Source: Rhodoferax sp.
GTDB lineage: Bacteria; Pseudomonadota; Gammaproteobacteria; Burkholderiales; Burkholderiaceae_C
Direction: 5' to 3'
Assembly (NCBI GenBank): GCA_028711355.1
Contig: JAQTSL010000054.1
Coordinates: 1 to 15,139 of the forward strand
Length of the DNA: 15,139 bases
Part shown: piece by piece, positions 1 through 6,834 of the stretch
How the letters are laid out: every line of letters begins with the position of its first letter
Position numbering within the stretch: position 1 is the first letter of the stretch
Program-made: the position numbers and the translations under genes
The notes under the pieces: model-generated
The model's input: the letters and a program-made list of their open reading frames with translations, nothing else
What the model was told of the DNA's origin: nothing
Databases searched by the model: none

Positions 1-79
1 AGTTTAGCGGCAACGACTGCGCAAATACCTGAGGATTTTTAGGGGCAATTGTGAATTATTTTCCGCCGTGGCGAGCGCA
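1..79. other. Left-edge non-coding stretch
   Basis: This stretch lies downstream of the regulator stop at 80. I see no gene, convincing hairpin or T-tract in it. It may belong to a feature that begins outside the window. Confidence 0.4.
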
Positions 80-1192
80 TCAATGCTGAGGCTTGGTCTG
101 CGCAAAGTGCCACCATGGCAACAGCTTGCGCATCGCCAGCACCTGGCCACTGTCTTGCGGGTGGTATCCTGCAATCGAGCGCACAGTGTCTTGCCACGCG
201 GGGGTTTGCAACAGATGGCGCAGTTGCTGTACCGCGGGTTGCTCCAGGGCAGATTTCAAACACACCAGGTGGTAGCGCTCGGTGACCAGCGGCACAAAGT
301 CCAGCCCGGCCAGTTGCGCGGCGGCGGCAATGCCTAAGCCCACGTCGCACTGACCCGACGCCACCGCTTGCGCCACCGCGGCGTGTGACGGCTCAACGCG
401 TTCGTAGCCATGGAGCGCCGTACCGTCCAGGTTGGCCTGGTCGAGCAGTTCGTCCAGCACGGTGCGCGTGCCCGATCCCAGAAAGCGGTTGGCAAAACGC
501 GCTTGCGTGTGCACCGCATCGGCCAAACTTTGCAGCCCCAGCGGGTTGCCTGGCGTCACCATCAGCCCCTGGCTGCGCGTGGCAAAGCCAATGAGCTTGT
601 GCAAACCCGGCTTGAGCAGTGGCTTGTAGGTGTGCTCGCTGCGTGTCTTGCGGCCGCTGTCGATCAGGGTGTGAAAACCGGCCAGGATGCAGCGCCCTTC
701 GTTGAGCGCCCGGATGGCATCAACACTACCGGTAAAGCGCACGTCCAGGTGCAGGCGCTGCGTATCCACCGGCCCGCGCAAGGCAAATTCGCGTAGCGCG
801 GAAATGGCCTCATCGTGGCTGGCGTAAAGGGTGAGTACATGCACCGAATCGTCAAACGCCAACGCAAAACTGCGTTCCAGCTCGGCGCGCAAGGCCTCGA
901 TTTGTGGCGCCAGCCGTGCTTGTGCCTGGCGCTCGGCCCACATCAGCTTGGCGCCGAAGGTGCTCAGGCGTGCCGACTGGCCTTTTTCCCACACCAGCAA
1001 CTCGTTGCCCAGTTCGTCCTCCCAGCGCTTGAGCTCGCCCCACACATGGCGGTAGCTCAAGCCCAGCGCACGCGCGCCGCCAGAGATCGAGCCTTCGTGG
1101 GCGACGGCCTGTAGCAAGTCAATCAGCGGGTTGCGCACCGACGCCGCGCTGGCCTGGCGCGACAAGGTGTAGTGGAGTTGGAGCCTATGCAC
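80..1192 (-). CDS. ModE-type HTH regulator with PBP-like effector domain, likely tungstate/molybdate-responsive
   Basis: A 370-aa cytoplasmic transcription factor. Residues about 20-95 are a ModE/LysR-type winged helix: the GSISGGARALGLSYRHVW segment is the recognition helix region, followed by WEDELG and LVWEKGQSARL. Residues about 120-350 resemble a periplasmic-binding-protein-like domain (VHVLTLYASHDEA, FTGSVDAIRALNEG, RFLGSGTRTVLDELL, CDVGLGIAAAA). Classical ModE instead carries Mop/TOBE domains, so the ligand pocket differs. It faces tupBCA, so control of tungstate or molybdate uptake is inferred from context. The start is a GTG at 1192 without a clear ribosome site; it is kept because the preceding-HTH segment LQLHYTLS looks like that of relatives. 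A GTG at residue 19 is the fallback. Confidence 0.88.
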   Translation of the reverse strand: MHRLQLHYTLSRQASAASVRNPLIDLLQAVAHEGSISGGARALGLSYRHVWGELKRWEDELGNELLVWEKGQSARLSTFGAKLMWAERQAQARLAPQIEALRAELERSFALAFDDSVHVLTLYASHDEAISALREFALRGPVDTQRLHLDVRFTGSVDAIRALNEGRCILAGFHTLIDSGRKTRSEHTYKPLLKPGLHKLIGFATRSQGLMVTPGNPLGLQSLADAVHTQARFANRFLGSGTRTVLDELLDQANLDGTALHGYERVEPSHAAVAQAVASGQCDVGLGIAAAAQLAGLDFVPLVTERYHLVCLKSALEQPAVQQLRHLLQTPAWQDTVRSIAGYHPQDSGQVLAMRKLLPWWHFAQTKPQH

Positions 1193-1202
1193 AGTGGTTC
1201 AT

Positions 1203-1232
1203 ATCGCCAAAGAATGTTCTGGTGGCTACGAT
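1203..1232. promoter_or_regulatory. Candidate operator in the divergent regulator/tupB region
   Basis: A perfect palindrome AGAA-TG-TTCT lies at 1211-1220, inside a looser dyad with outer ATCG (1203-1206) and CGAT (1229-1232). It begins 11 bases upstream of the regulator start and lies about 70 bases before the preferred tupB start, as expected for a site controlling both. It does not match the E. coli ModE box, so assigning it to this regulator is inference. A second dyad, GCCGC-TC-GCGGC at 1264-1275, lies nearer tupB. Confidence 0.3.
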
Positions 1233-1300
1233 ACCTCAACCGGGCCACGTGCCTGAATTGTTCGCCGCTCGCGGCTTCAACCCCTGGTGTTTTACCAACC

Positions 1301-2041
1301 GTGACGTCTTTTTCCGATAGCGTACGCACCGCACTGCAACTCATTGCCGGGCTGGACGCAGGCTTGCTCACCATCGTGGCGCGTTCCCTGTCGGTCAGTG
1401 CCACGGCCAGCGCCATTGCCTGCGCGCTGGGGCTGGTGCTGGGCGCCTGGCTGGGCGTGGCACGTTTTGCTGGTCGCAGCGTGGTGCTGACGCTGCTCAA
1501 CACCTTTCTGGCCGTGCCTTCGGTGGTGGTGGGGCTGGTGATTTATCTGCTGCTGTCGCGCACCGGGCCGCTGGGCTTTCTGGGTTGGTTGTTCAGCTTC
1601 AAGGCCATGGTGCTGGCGCAGGCGTTGCTGGTGCTGCCGGTGGTGACGGCGCTGACGCGCCAGACGGTGGAAGATGCGCAAGTCTTGCACGGTGAGCAAC
1701 TGACATCCCTGGGCGCTGGGCGTCTGCTGCGCAGCTTGCTCCTGGCGTGGGACGAGCGCTATGCGCTGCTGACGGTGATGATCGCCTGTTTTGGCCGCGC
1801 GGTGTCCGAGGTGGGTGCGGTGATGATCGTAGGCGGCAACATTGACGGCTTTACCCGCGTCATGACGACGGCAATAGCGCTGGAAACCAGCAAGGGCGAC
1901 CTGCCGCTGGCGCTCGGCCTGGGCCTGATTCTGCTGAGCGTGGTGCTGCTGCTCAACGCACTGATTGCCTTGCTCAAACGCTGGCGCGAGGTGCGCGAGG
2001 CCGGCGCGCCGGGTGCTTTATTGCTGGGAGCGCCAGGATGA
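1301..2041 (+). CDS. tupB: Tungstate ABC transporter permease TupB
   Basis: Inner-membrane permease subunit of a Tup-type tungstate importer, 246 aa from the chosen start. Hydrophobic helices run throughout, and the cytoplasmic coupling loop is visible as GRAVSEVGAVMIVGGNI, which is very characteristic of TupB/CysT-type permeases and docks on the ATPase. The reading frame is open further upstream, to 1172, but that would overlap the divergent regulator start and its control region and would add about 43 untypical residues. I therefore take the GTG at 1301 (MTSFSDSVRTALQL), which gives the usual family length. No strong ribosome site precedes it; an ATG at 1214 is the alternative. The stop shares an ATGA overlap with tupC, indicating translational coupling. 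Confidence 0.88.
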   Translation: MTSFSDSVRTALQLIAGLDAGLLTIVARSLSVSATASAIACALGLVLGAWLGVARFAGRSVVLTLLNTFLAVPSVVVGLVIYLLLSRTGPLGFLGWLFSFKAMVLAQALLVLPVVTALTRQTVEDAQVLHGEQLTSLGAGRLLRSLLLAWDERYALLTVMIACFGRAVSEVGAVMIVGGNIDGFTRVMTTAIALETSKGDLPLALGLGLILLSVVLLLNALIALLKRWREVREAGAPGALLLGAPG

Positions 2042-2790
2042 GGGCGCTGGATGCGGCACCGGGCGAAGTGGCCACGCCGCTGTTTGCCTTGCAGACCCTG
2101 GATGTGCAGTTTGGCGCACGCCAGCGTGGCGTGCGCGCGCTTTGTGGCGTGAACTTGTCCATCCACGCCGGTGAGCGCGTGGCGCTGGTGGGCGCCAATG
2201 GTTGCGGCAAAAGCACCTTGCTGCGTGTGCTGCACGGCCTGATTGTTCCGACGCAAGGGCGCTTGAGCGGCCCCGCGCGGGGTGCGCAGGCGATGCTGTT
2301 CCAGAAGCCCTATCTGATGCGCATGCCGGTGCTGGCCAATGTGGCGCTCGGTTTGTGGTTGCGCGGCACACCATGGGCACAGGCCAAGGTGCAAGCGCTG
2401 GAGGCGTTGGGCCGCGTGGGTCTGGCCGACTTGGCAGCGCGCAACGCCCACGCCTTGTCCGGTGGCCAGCAGCAGCGCGTGGCGCTGGCGCGGGCCTGGG
2501 CCTTGAACCCACAGGTGCTGCTGCTCGATGAGCCCACCGCCAGTCTGGACCCCCACGCCAAGCGTGAGGTGGAGGCGCTGATGCACGAATTTGCCTTGCA
2601 ACGCCGCGCCATGACGCTGATTTTTGCCAGCCACAACCTGGGCCAGGTCAAGCGCCTGGCCAGCCGCGTGATCTACCTGGAGCAGGGCCAGGTGTTGGCC
2701 GACCTGCCAGTCCCTGATTTTTTTGACGAGGCGCTGTTGCAACAGCGTTACCCCCAAGCCCATTTGTTCGTAAAAGGAGAAACCCTGTGA
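2038..2790 (+). CDS. tupC: Tungstate ABC transporter ATP-binding protein TupC
   Basis: ATPase subunit that energises tungstate import, 250 aa. All nucleotide-binding motifs are present: Walker A GANGCGKST at 52-60, Q-loop Gln89, signature LSGGQQQR at 140-147, Walker B VLLLDEP at 160-166 with the D-loop ASLD after it, and switch His199. The protein is shorter than molybdate ModC (about 350 aa) because it lacks the C-terminal Mop/TOBE domain, which fits TupC. The ATG sits in an ATGA overlap with tupB, and the stop is a GTGA overlap with tupA, so the three subunits are translated as one coupled unit. Confidence 0.93.
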   Translation: MRALDAAPGEVATPLFALQTLDVQFGARQRGVRALCGVNLSIHAGERVALVGANGCGKSTLLRVLHGLIVPTQGRLSGPARGAQAMLFQKPYLMRMPVLANVALGLWLRGTPWAQAKVQALEALGRVGLADLAARNAHALSGGQQQRVALARAWALNPQVLLLDEPTASLDPHAKREVEALMHEFALQRRAMTLIFASHNLGQVKRLASRVIYLEQGQVLADLPVPDFFDEALLQQRYPQAHLFVKGETL

Positions 2791-3614
2791 AATCTTATGT
2801 ATCTTTTAAGCCTCTGTCCCTGATCAATAAAGCGCTGGCGGCTACATTATTTGTAGTTACTTTGGGCGCGCAGGCGCAATCCATTGTGGTCGCTTCGACC
2901 ACCTCAACCGAGCAATCGGGCCTGTTCTCGGTGCTGCTGCCCGAGTTCAAAAAAGCCAGCGGCATCGATGTCAAAGTGGTGGCTTTAGGCACCGGGCAAG
3001 CCATCGACATGGGTCGCCGCGGCGATGCCGATGTGCTGTTTGTGCACGACAAGGTGGCCGAAGAAAAAGTGGTGGCCGAGGGCTTTGCCGTGAAGCGCAT
3101 CGAGGTCATGTACAACGACTTTGTGGTGGTGGGTGCGGCGACTGACCCGGTCAAGGTCAAAGGCAACGATGTAGTCGAAGCGCTTAAAAAAATCGCCGCA
3201 GCCAACGGGCCGTTTATTTCGCGCGGTGACAAGAGCGGTACCCACGCCGCCGAAATGCGCTTCTGGAAAATGGCTGACCTGACCGACAAACAAGGCAGCG
3301 GCTACAAGTCGTGCGGCTGCGGTATGGGCCCGGCGCTGAACATGGCCTCCAGCACCAATGCCTACGCGCTGACCGATCGCGGCACCTGGCTCAACTTCAA
3401 AAACCGGGGTGACCTGAAGGTGCTGGTCGAGGGTGACAAACGCCTGTTTAATCAATACGGTGTGCTGCTGGTGAACCCGGCCAAACACCCGCATGTGAAG
3501 GTGGCAGACGGTCAAAAGTTTATCGACTGGGTGACCGGTAGCGCTGGCCAGACGGTCATAGCCAACTACAAAATTGGCGGCGAACAACTGTTTTTCCCGA
3601 ATGCAGCCAAGTAA
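2787..3614 (+). CDS. tupA: Periplasmic tungstate-binding protein TupA
   Basis: Substrate-binding component of the importer, 275 aa. A Sec signal peptide covers about residues 1-31 and ends in LGAQAQ. The mature protein opens with the anion-binding motif TTSTEQSG and continues with ALGTGQAIDMGRRGDADVLF, GDKSGTH and SSTNAYALTDRGTW, all typical of the TupA/WtpA-related family. A textbook AAGGAG lies at 2775-2780, just before the GTG start, which overlaps the tupC stop. Tungstate rather than molybdate is assigned from overall TupA likeness; specificity cannot be read with certainty. Codons 3-24, including much of the signal peptide, look derived from an interspersed repeat (see the repeat entry at 2795). 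Confidence 0.92.
   Translation: MKSYVSFKPLSLINKALAATLFVVTLGAQAQSIVVASTTSTEQSGLFSVLLPEFKKASGIDVKVVALGTGQAIDMGRRGDADVLFVHDKVAEEKVVAEGFAVKRIEVMYNDFVVVGAATDPVKVKGNDVVEALKKIAAANGPFISRGDKSGTHAAEMRFWKMADLTDKQGSGYKSCGCGMGPALNMASSTNAYALTDRGTWLNFKNRGDLKVLVEGDKRLFNQYGVLLVNPAKHPHVKVADGQKFIDWVTGSAGQTVIANYKIGGEQLFFPNAAK
2795..2858 (+). repeat. Comamonadaceae-type short repeat inside the tupA signal-peptide coding region
   Basis: The pattern GCCTCT (2810-2815), N16, GCGC (2832-2835), N5, GCTA (2841-2844) recurs with identical spacing at 14892-14926 on the opposite strand. About 16 of the 21 bases ending at GCCTCT also agree between the two copies. From memory, this framework matches a short palindromic repeat common in Comamonadaceae genomes, with a GCGC-containing hairpin. 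A small dyad CTACA-N5-TGTAG lies at 2842-2856. The copy is diverged, and its central hairpin is degraded. Confidence 0.5.
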
Positions 3615-3637
3615 TTCCGTTTCAAAATTATTCGTGT

Positions 3638-3691
3638 CGTTGTTGCAACGCCATGTCGCGCGTTAGCAGCGCCGGTTCAAACCGACATGGC
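3638..3691. terminator. Possible hairpins between the convergent tupA and hicB genes
   Basis: Two dyads fill the space between the convergent gene ends: CGTTG-TTG-CAACG at 3638-3650, and GCCATGTCG (3650-3658) pairing perfectly with CGACATGGC (3683-3691) across 24 bases. The second arm lies within the last codons of hicB. Neither is followed by a good T-run, so termination is only a suggestion. Confidence 0.3.
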
Positions 3692-4078
3692 TTGCCGCGC
3701 CGCCTTGGCCAAGAAACCGCTGCGTGTTGCACCACTGGCGCGCGCTGCCAGATCAATGTCATGCACCAAGTCGGCAGGCATTGAGATGTTGATCCGCATC
3801 GGTTTTTTGTTGCTGCGCAGGTCCAGGCGAGACGTGTCAATGTCGATCAGCATCCAGCAGCCTCCTGTGTAGTCGGATTTCAGGGCGAGGCTGTCCAGTC
3901 CACTGGGTGCGGGCAAATCCAAGTCCTCTCCATCGAACCACACCTCGACAGCCTCCTGCACCTTACGCGGCAACTCCTGCAAATCATCAGCCGCAGAGAA
4001 ACAGCCAGGAAAGTCTGGCACCTGCGCACCGTGCGAATGGGCCTCATCGCCCGGATGAACGTAAACGGGATACAGCAT
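3677..4078 (-). CDS. hicB: HicB antitoxin
   Basis: Antitoxin of a type II HicAB module, 133 aa. The N-terminal half (about 1-75) has the HicB partial RNase-H-like fold with the hallmark VPDFPGCFSAADDLQE, followed by a helix with VQEAVEVWFDGEDLDLPAPS. The C-terminal 40 residues (PMRINISMPADLVHDIDLAARASGATRSGFLAKAA, given here as the span about 93-128) form a ribbon-helix-helix DNA-binding module, so this protein should both neutralise HicA and repress the operon. It follows hicA by 6 bases. GGAAGGAG in the last hicA codons is its ribosome site. Confidence 0.9.
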   Translation of the reverse strand: MLYPVYVHPGDEAHSHGAQVPDFPGCFSAADDLQELPRKVQEAVEVWFDGEDLDLPAPSGLDSLALKSDYTGGCWMLIDIDTSRLDLRSNKKPMRINISMPADLVHDIDLAARASGATRSGFLAKAARQAMSV

Positions 4079-4084
4079 GATTAT

Positions 4085-4276
4085 TTACTCCTTCCAGTTC
4101 CAACCGGCTTGCCGGTAAATGCTTCGCAACGTGCCGACAGCCATGTCTTTTCGCGGATGTGGCACGACCACATGACCAGGTTTTGCCGGATGTTTGAACT
4201 TTTCATGGTCACCCTTGCCGCCGACCAGAACCCAGCCATCAGAGGTCAAGCGCTTGATGAGTTCTTTGCTTGTCAT
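4085..4276 (-). CDS. hicA: HicA toxin, mRNA interferase
   Basis: Small toxin of 63 aa with the double-stranded-RNA-binding-like HicA fold; family members cleave mRNA and block growth. Visible features are TSKELIKRLTSDGW at the N-terminus, then GGKGDHEKFKHP holding the catalytic His, and VVVPHPRKDMAVGTLRSIYRQAG. The first ATG of the open frame is at 4294, but the family-typical start is the ATG at 4276 (MTSKELIK). The upstream one would translate promoter DNA. The gene is the first in the hicAB operon, and its length and active-site region are intact, so the pair looks functional. Confidence 0.9.
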   Translation of the reverse strand: MTSKELIKRLTSDGWVLVGGKGDHEKFKHPAKPGHVVVPHPRKDMAVGTLRSIYRQAGWNWKE

Positions 4277-4287
4277 GCGACAAATTC

Positions 4288-4303
4288 TACACATAATTAC
4301 ACA
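4288..4303 (-). promoter_or_regulatory. Direct-repeat operator candidate upstream of hicA
   Basis: Read on the plus strand this is TACACA-TAAT-TACACA, two identical hexamers with a 10-bp period, 12 bases upstream of the hicA ATG in an AT-rich patch. One helical turn between half-sites suits a ribbon-helix-helix repressor such as HicB. The assignment is by position only. Confidence 0.35.
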
Positions 4304-4345
4304 ATAATAGCGACGACTTTTCTGGTCTATTTTCCGGATGCCGTT

Positions 4346-4528
4346 TTCAACCGAGATTGCCCATTAGGGCACAGATGGATGGCGAGGCGAGTTGCGAGGC
4401 AGTTTGGGCGGGCGTGAGGCGTTCATAGCTCAGCTATGAACAACGAATGACCGTCCAAAATGACCGCAAATCGGCCGCCAGTCGCTGTGCAGGGTCGAAG
4501 ACCCGCCTAATGGATTTTCTCGGTTCAA
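4346..4528. mobile_element. MITE-like long imperfect palindrome with 5-bp target duplication
   Basis: The element proper spans 4351-4523 and is flanked by TTCAA at 4346-4350 and 4524-4528. Its ends are inverted: CCGAGA at 4351-4356 with TCTCGG at 4518-4523, and CCATTAGG at 4361-4368 with CCTAATGG at 4506-4513. The centre is a perfect 10-bp dyad (GTTCATAGCT at 4421-4430, one base, AGCTATGAAC at 4432-4441). The two arms stay alignable through most of their length, for example around GCACAG, TGGCG, TTGCG and TTTGG. The right arm carries an extra mini-hairpin GGGTC-GAA-GACCC at 4492-4504. It encodes no transposase, so it would be a non-autonomous element. The right flank contains the stop codon of the exonuclease gene. 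A structured RNA or terminator role is also possible. Confidence 0.6.
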
Positions 4529-6714
4529 TACTTCAGCCGTGCGTAATAGGTCTTTTGCGCCGCTTCGCGCGCCTGGCGCAGGGTGGTGATGCCCAGCGCT
4601 TGCAGCAACGGGATCAGGCGCAACCAGACCTCGGCTGTGACCAGCGCGTCGCCCAGCGCGGTGTGGCGGCCCAGCACGGTGATGTTGAAGCGTTCGGCAA
4701 TGTCCTCCAGCCGGTGCGATTCCTGGTTCGGGTGTACCACCGCCGACAGCAACAGCGTGTCGAGCACCGGGTGGTTAAAGACCAGGCCGGTATTTTTCTC
4801 TTGCAACTGCAAAAACCGCATGTCAAAGGCGGCGTTGTGCGCCACCAGCACGGTGTCTTGGGCAAAGGCATAAAAGGCCGGCAGCACCTTGGTGATTTTT
4901 GGTTTGCCCGCCACCATGTCTTGCGTGATGCCATGGATCGGGATGGTGGCCGCCGGTATCAGACGCCCTGGGTCCACCAGTTGTTCAAAACTTTCCTGTT
5001 TGAGCAGCTTGCCGTTGACGCAGCGCGCGGCCCCAAGCTGGATAATCTGGTCGCCCCCGGACGGGTTCAGACCGGTGGTTTCGGTGTCGAACACGGTGTA
5101 GATCAGCGCGCTTAGCGGCTGGTCTTCCAGTGCGCGGCTCTGGTCGGTGCTCTGGAACAGGTCAAAGTCGTAAAACTCGGGTCGCCCCTGGTCTTGTTCG
5201 TTTTGCGTGGCCTCAAACTGCTCTTGCGCACTGACCAGCGGCAGCAGAAAGCGAAAGAACGCCTCGTGGCGCACACGCTCGCGCTCAAACCACATCTCGC
5301 CACCATGGCGTTCGACCACGTCGCGCACTGTCAGTGGTGTGCTCTGTGCGCCAAAACGCATACTGTCCATCTCCCAGCTCATCACGGTTTCGGTGCTCAC
5401 CGCCTGGCCGGTCCAGATCAGGTCGAGCTGGGCCCGGTTGCCATTGGCCTGCAAGCGCAAGCGAAAAAACTTGATGTCAAACTCATCGACCAGCCGCATC
5501 GCCAGGTAATCCAGCGCTTGCGTCAGGCTGAAGCTGTCCACCCGCAGCCACAAAGACGCGTCCAGAGTTTCTAACGTGACGCTGCGCTTGCTGCGCGCCT
5601 CAATGCGCCGTTGCGCCGCCAGCAACACGTCTGCACCCAGCATTTCCTCCAGCGGCCAGCGCGCCTTGAGCCCTTCGGTCGCCTTTTGCGTCATGTCGGT
5701 GATGCGCTGGCTCATGCTGCCCAGCTCTTCACGCACCACGCCAAAAAAGCGCTCGCGCATTTCGCCGTCCAGGTCCGGGTAGGCCAGCATATCCACCGCC
5801 GCCTGGATGTTGGCCAGTGACGAGCGGGTGCCTTCGGTCAGTCCATGCAAGAGCTGGTCGCGCAAGTGCTCTTCTTCAAAGGCGCGTGTCACGTTGTCGA
5901 GCATCAGCACAAAACCGGTGATGTCGGCCCCACCCAGCACACCACCCTCTGCCTGTGCGTCGCGCACCGGCGCCATCTGCACCTTGAGCAACTGGCCAGC
6001 CTGCGTGGTGGTGACAAACTGCGCCGACGGGTTGCCGGCACCCCGGTTCATACGTTGTTGAATCGCCTCCAGCGCGTGCGCTACCAACTGGCGGTCAAAC
6101 ACCGCGTAGATCGACCTGCCAATGCCGACCAGCTCGGCGCCTCCGACCAACGTGGGCGCTTGCGACAAGGCCTTGAACTGCAGACGTGCGCGGCTGTTGT
6201 ACAAGATGATGCGCCCGTCCAGATTGCACACCACCACGCTTTGCGTCAGCTCGGCCATCAGTGCTGCCAGCCGGTTTTTTTCTTGCTGCACGCCCTGGCT
6301 GGCCAACGCGATCTGGGTTGCCACGTCGGCACGCAGGTGGTCGCGCTGCGTAGCCAACTGAAAAATGGCGTCGGCCAGCGCCTTGGTTTCTTTGGTGCCG
6401 CGGTGGTTCAACGGCGCGGCGCGCGGTGCTGCCAGCAGCACCTGGGTCTGCTCCAACAGTCGCGCTGGTGCGCTGGCATAGCGCCTAAACAGCCAACGCA
6501 GTGTGGCACTGATCACCATCAGTCCAAACAGCCAGGTCAGCCCGATCAGCACCAGGCGCGGCGCCAGTTGCTCGGTCACCAGCGCCAACTGCGCGGGCGC
6601 CAGCGTCGAGGCGATCAGACCGATTGTCAGCGCCAGCCAGACCAACGTGGCCAGCCCGATGACGCCAATCGCCAGCAACAGGCGCCGGTCGATCTTCATT
6701 AGCGCTCGTGGCAT
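4525..6714 (-). CDS. Membrane PAS/pseudo-histidine-kinase fused to a DnaQ-like DEDDh 3'-5' exonuclease
   Basis: A 729-aa fusion. Two TM helices (about 12-36 and 53-76) anchor it, followed by a linker, a PAS-like region (about 150-275), a HisKA-like helical pair (278-350), an HATPase-like region (385-494) and an exonuclease (537-710). The exonuclease is intact: DTET (Asp543, Glu545), HNAAFD (Asp631) and HTALGD (His684, Asp689). The kinase core is not. The H-box reads EGTRSSL with Glu294 where the phospho-His belongs, the N-box Asn is lost (LDYLAMRLVDEF), and no DxGxG is visible, yet the terminal VVERHGGEMWFE remains. I infer a signal-receiving scaffold controlling a nuclease. The frame opens at 6768, but those 18 codons lie in a repeat, so ATG 6714 is chosen (6699 is the alternative). 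It is the last gene of the cluster. Confidence 0.85.
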   Translation of the reverse strand: MPRALMKIDRRLLLAIGVIGLATLVWLALTIGLIASTLAPAQLALVTEQLAPRLVLIGLTWLFGLMVISATLRWLFRRYASAPARLLEQTQVLLAAPRAAPLNHRGTKETKALADAIFQLATQRDHLRADVATQIALASQGVQQEKNRLAALMAELTQSVVVCNLDGRIILYNSRARLQFKALSQAPTLVGGAELVGIGRSIYAVFDRQLVAHALEAIQQRMNRGAGNPSAQFVTTTQAGQLLKVQMAPVRDAQAEGGVLGGADITGFVLMLDNVTRAFEEEHLRDQLLHGLTEGTRSSLANIQAAVDMLAYPDLDGEMRERFFGVVREELGSMSQRITDMTQKATEGLKARWPLEEMLGADVLLAAQRRIEARSKRSVTLETLDASLWLRVDSFSLTQALDYLAMRLVDEFDIKFFRLRLQANGNRAQLDLIWTGQAVSTETVMSWEMDSMRFGAQSTPLTVRDVVERHGGEMWFERERVRHEAFFRFLLPLVSAQEQFEATQNEQDQGRPEFYDFDLFQSTDQSRALEDQPLSALIYTVFDTETTGLNPSGGDQIIQLGAARCVNGKLLKQESFEQLVDPGRLIPAATIPIHGITQDMVAGKPKITKVLPAFYAFAQDTVLVAHNAAFDMRFLQLQEKNTGLVFNHPVLDTLLLSAVVHPNQESHRLEDIAERFNITVLGRHTALGDALVTAEVWLRLIPLLQALGITTLRQAREAAQKTYYARLKY

Positions 6715-6717
6715 TGA

Positions 6718-6834
6718 AGCCACCCCGAAGCATGAAAGACGGTTGTCATTGCCGGCCCCAACCCGCAATCCAGTGCGTCCAAATTCATGGATACCGGGTC
6801 GTGGCCCGGTATGACAACCTGTTCTTTCACGTTA
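6718..6834. repeat. Interspersed repeat, copy 1 (117 bp)
   Basis: A second copy lies at 14294-14412 in the same orientation. The two are identical over about 47 bases from CCAGTGCG onward, then one mismatch, then 17 identical bases ending at TTA. An internal stretch of 21 versus 23 bases is diverged. The ends are imperfect inverted repeats: ATGAAAGACGGTTGTCAT at 6732-6749, against GTGAAAGAACAGGTTGTCAT read from the other end. A hairpin ATACCGGG (6791-6798), 6-base loop, CCCGGTAT (6805-6812) lies within. The right end coincides with the TAA stop of the response regulator. The hairpin may act as its terminator or as a processing or stability element. There is no coding capacity. Confidence 0.85.

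Noticed and set aside
1172..1300. A 43-codon upstream extension of tupB
   Set aside because: It would overlap the divergent regulator start and the shared control region and does not resemble TupB N-termini.
1759..2763. A 334-codon minus-strand open frame opposite tupB and tupC
   Set aside because: Gln/His/Arg-rich low-complexity translation mirroring GC-rich codons; the plus strand encodes clear TupB and TupC with all motifs.
5845..6702. A 285-codon plus-strand open frame opposite the exonuclease fusion
   Set aside because: The product is Gln/His/Arg-rich with no domain; it is an antisense shadow of a gene with clear TM helices and a PAS-like region.
6715..6768. Eighteen extra N-terminal codons on the exonuclease fusion
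   Set aside because: They are translated from the interspersed repeat and its edge, whose other copy lies in a non-coding context.
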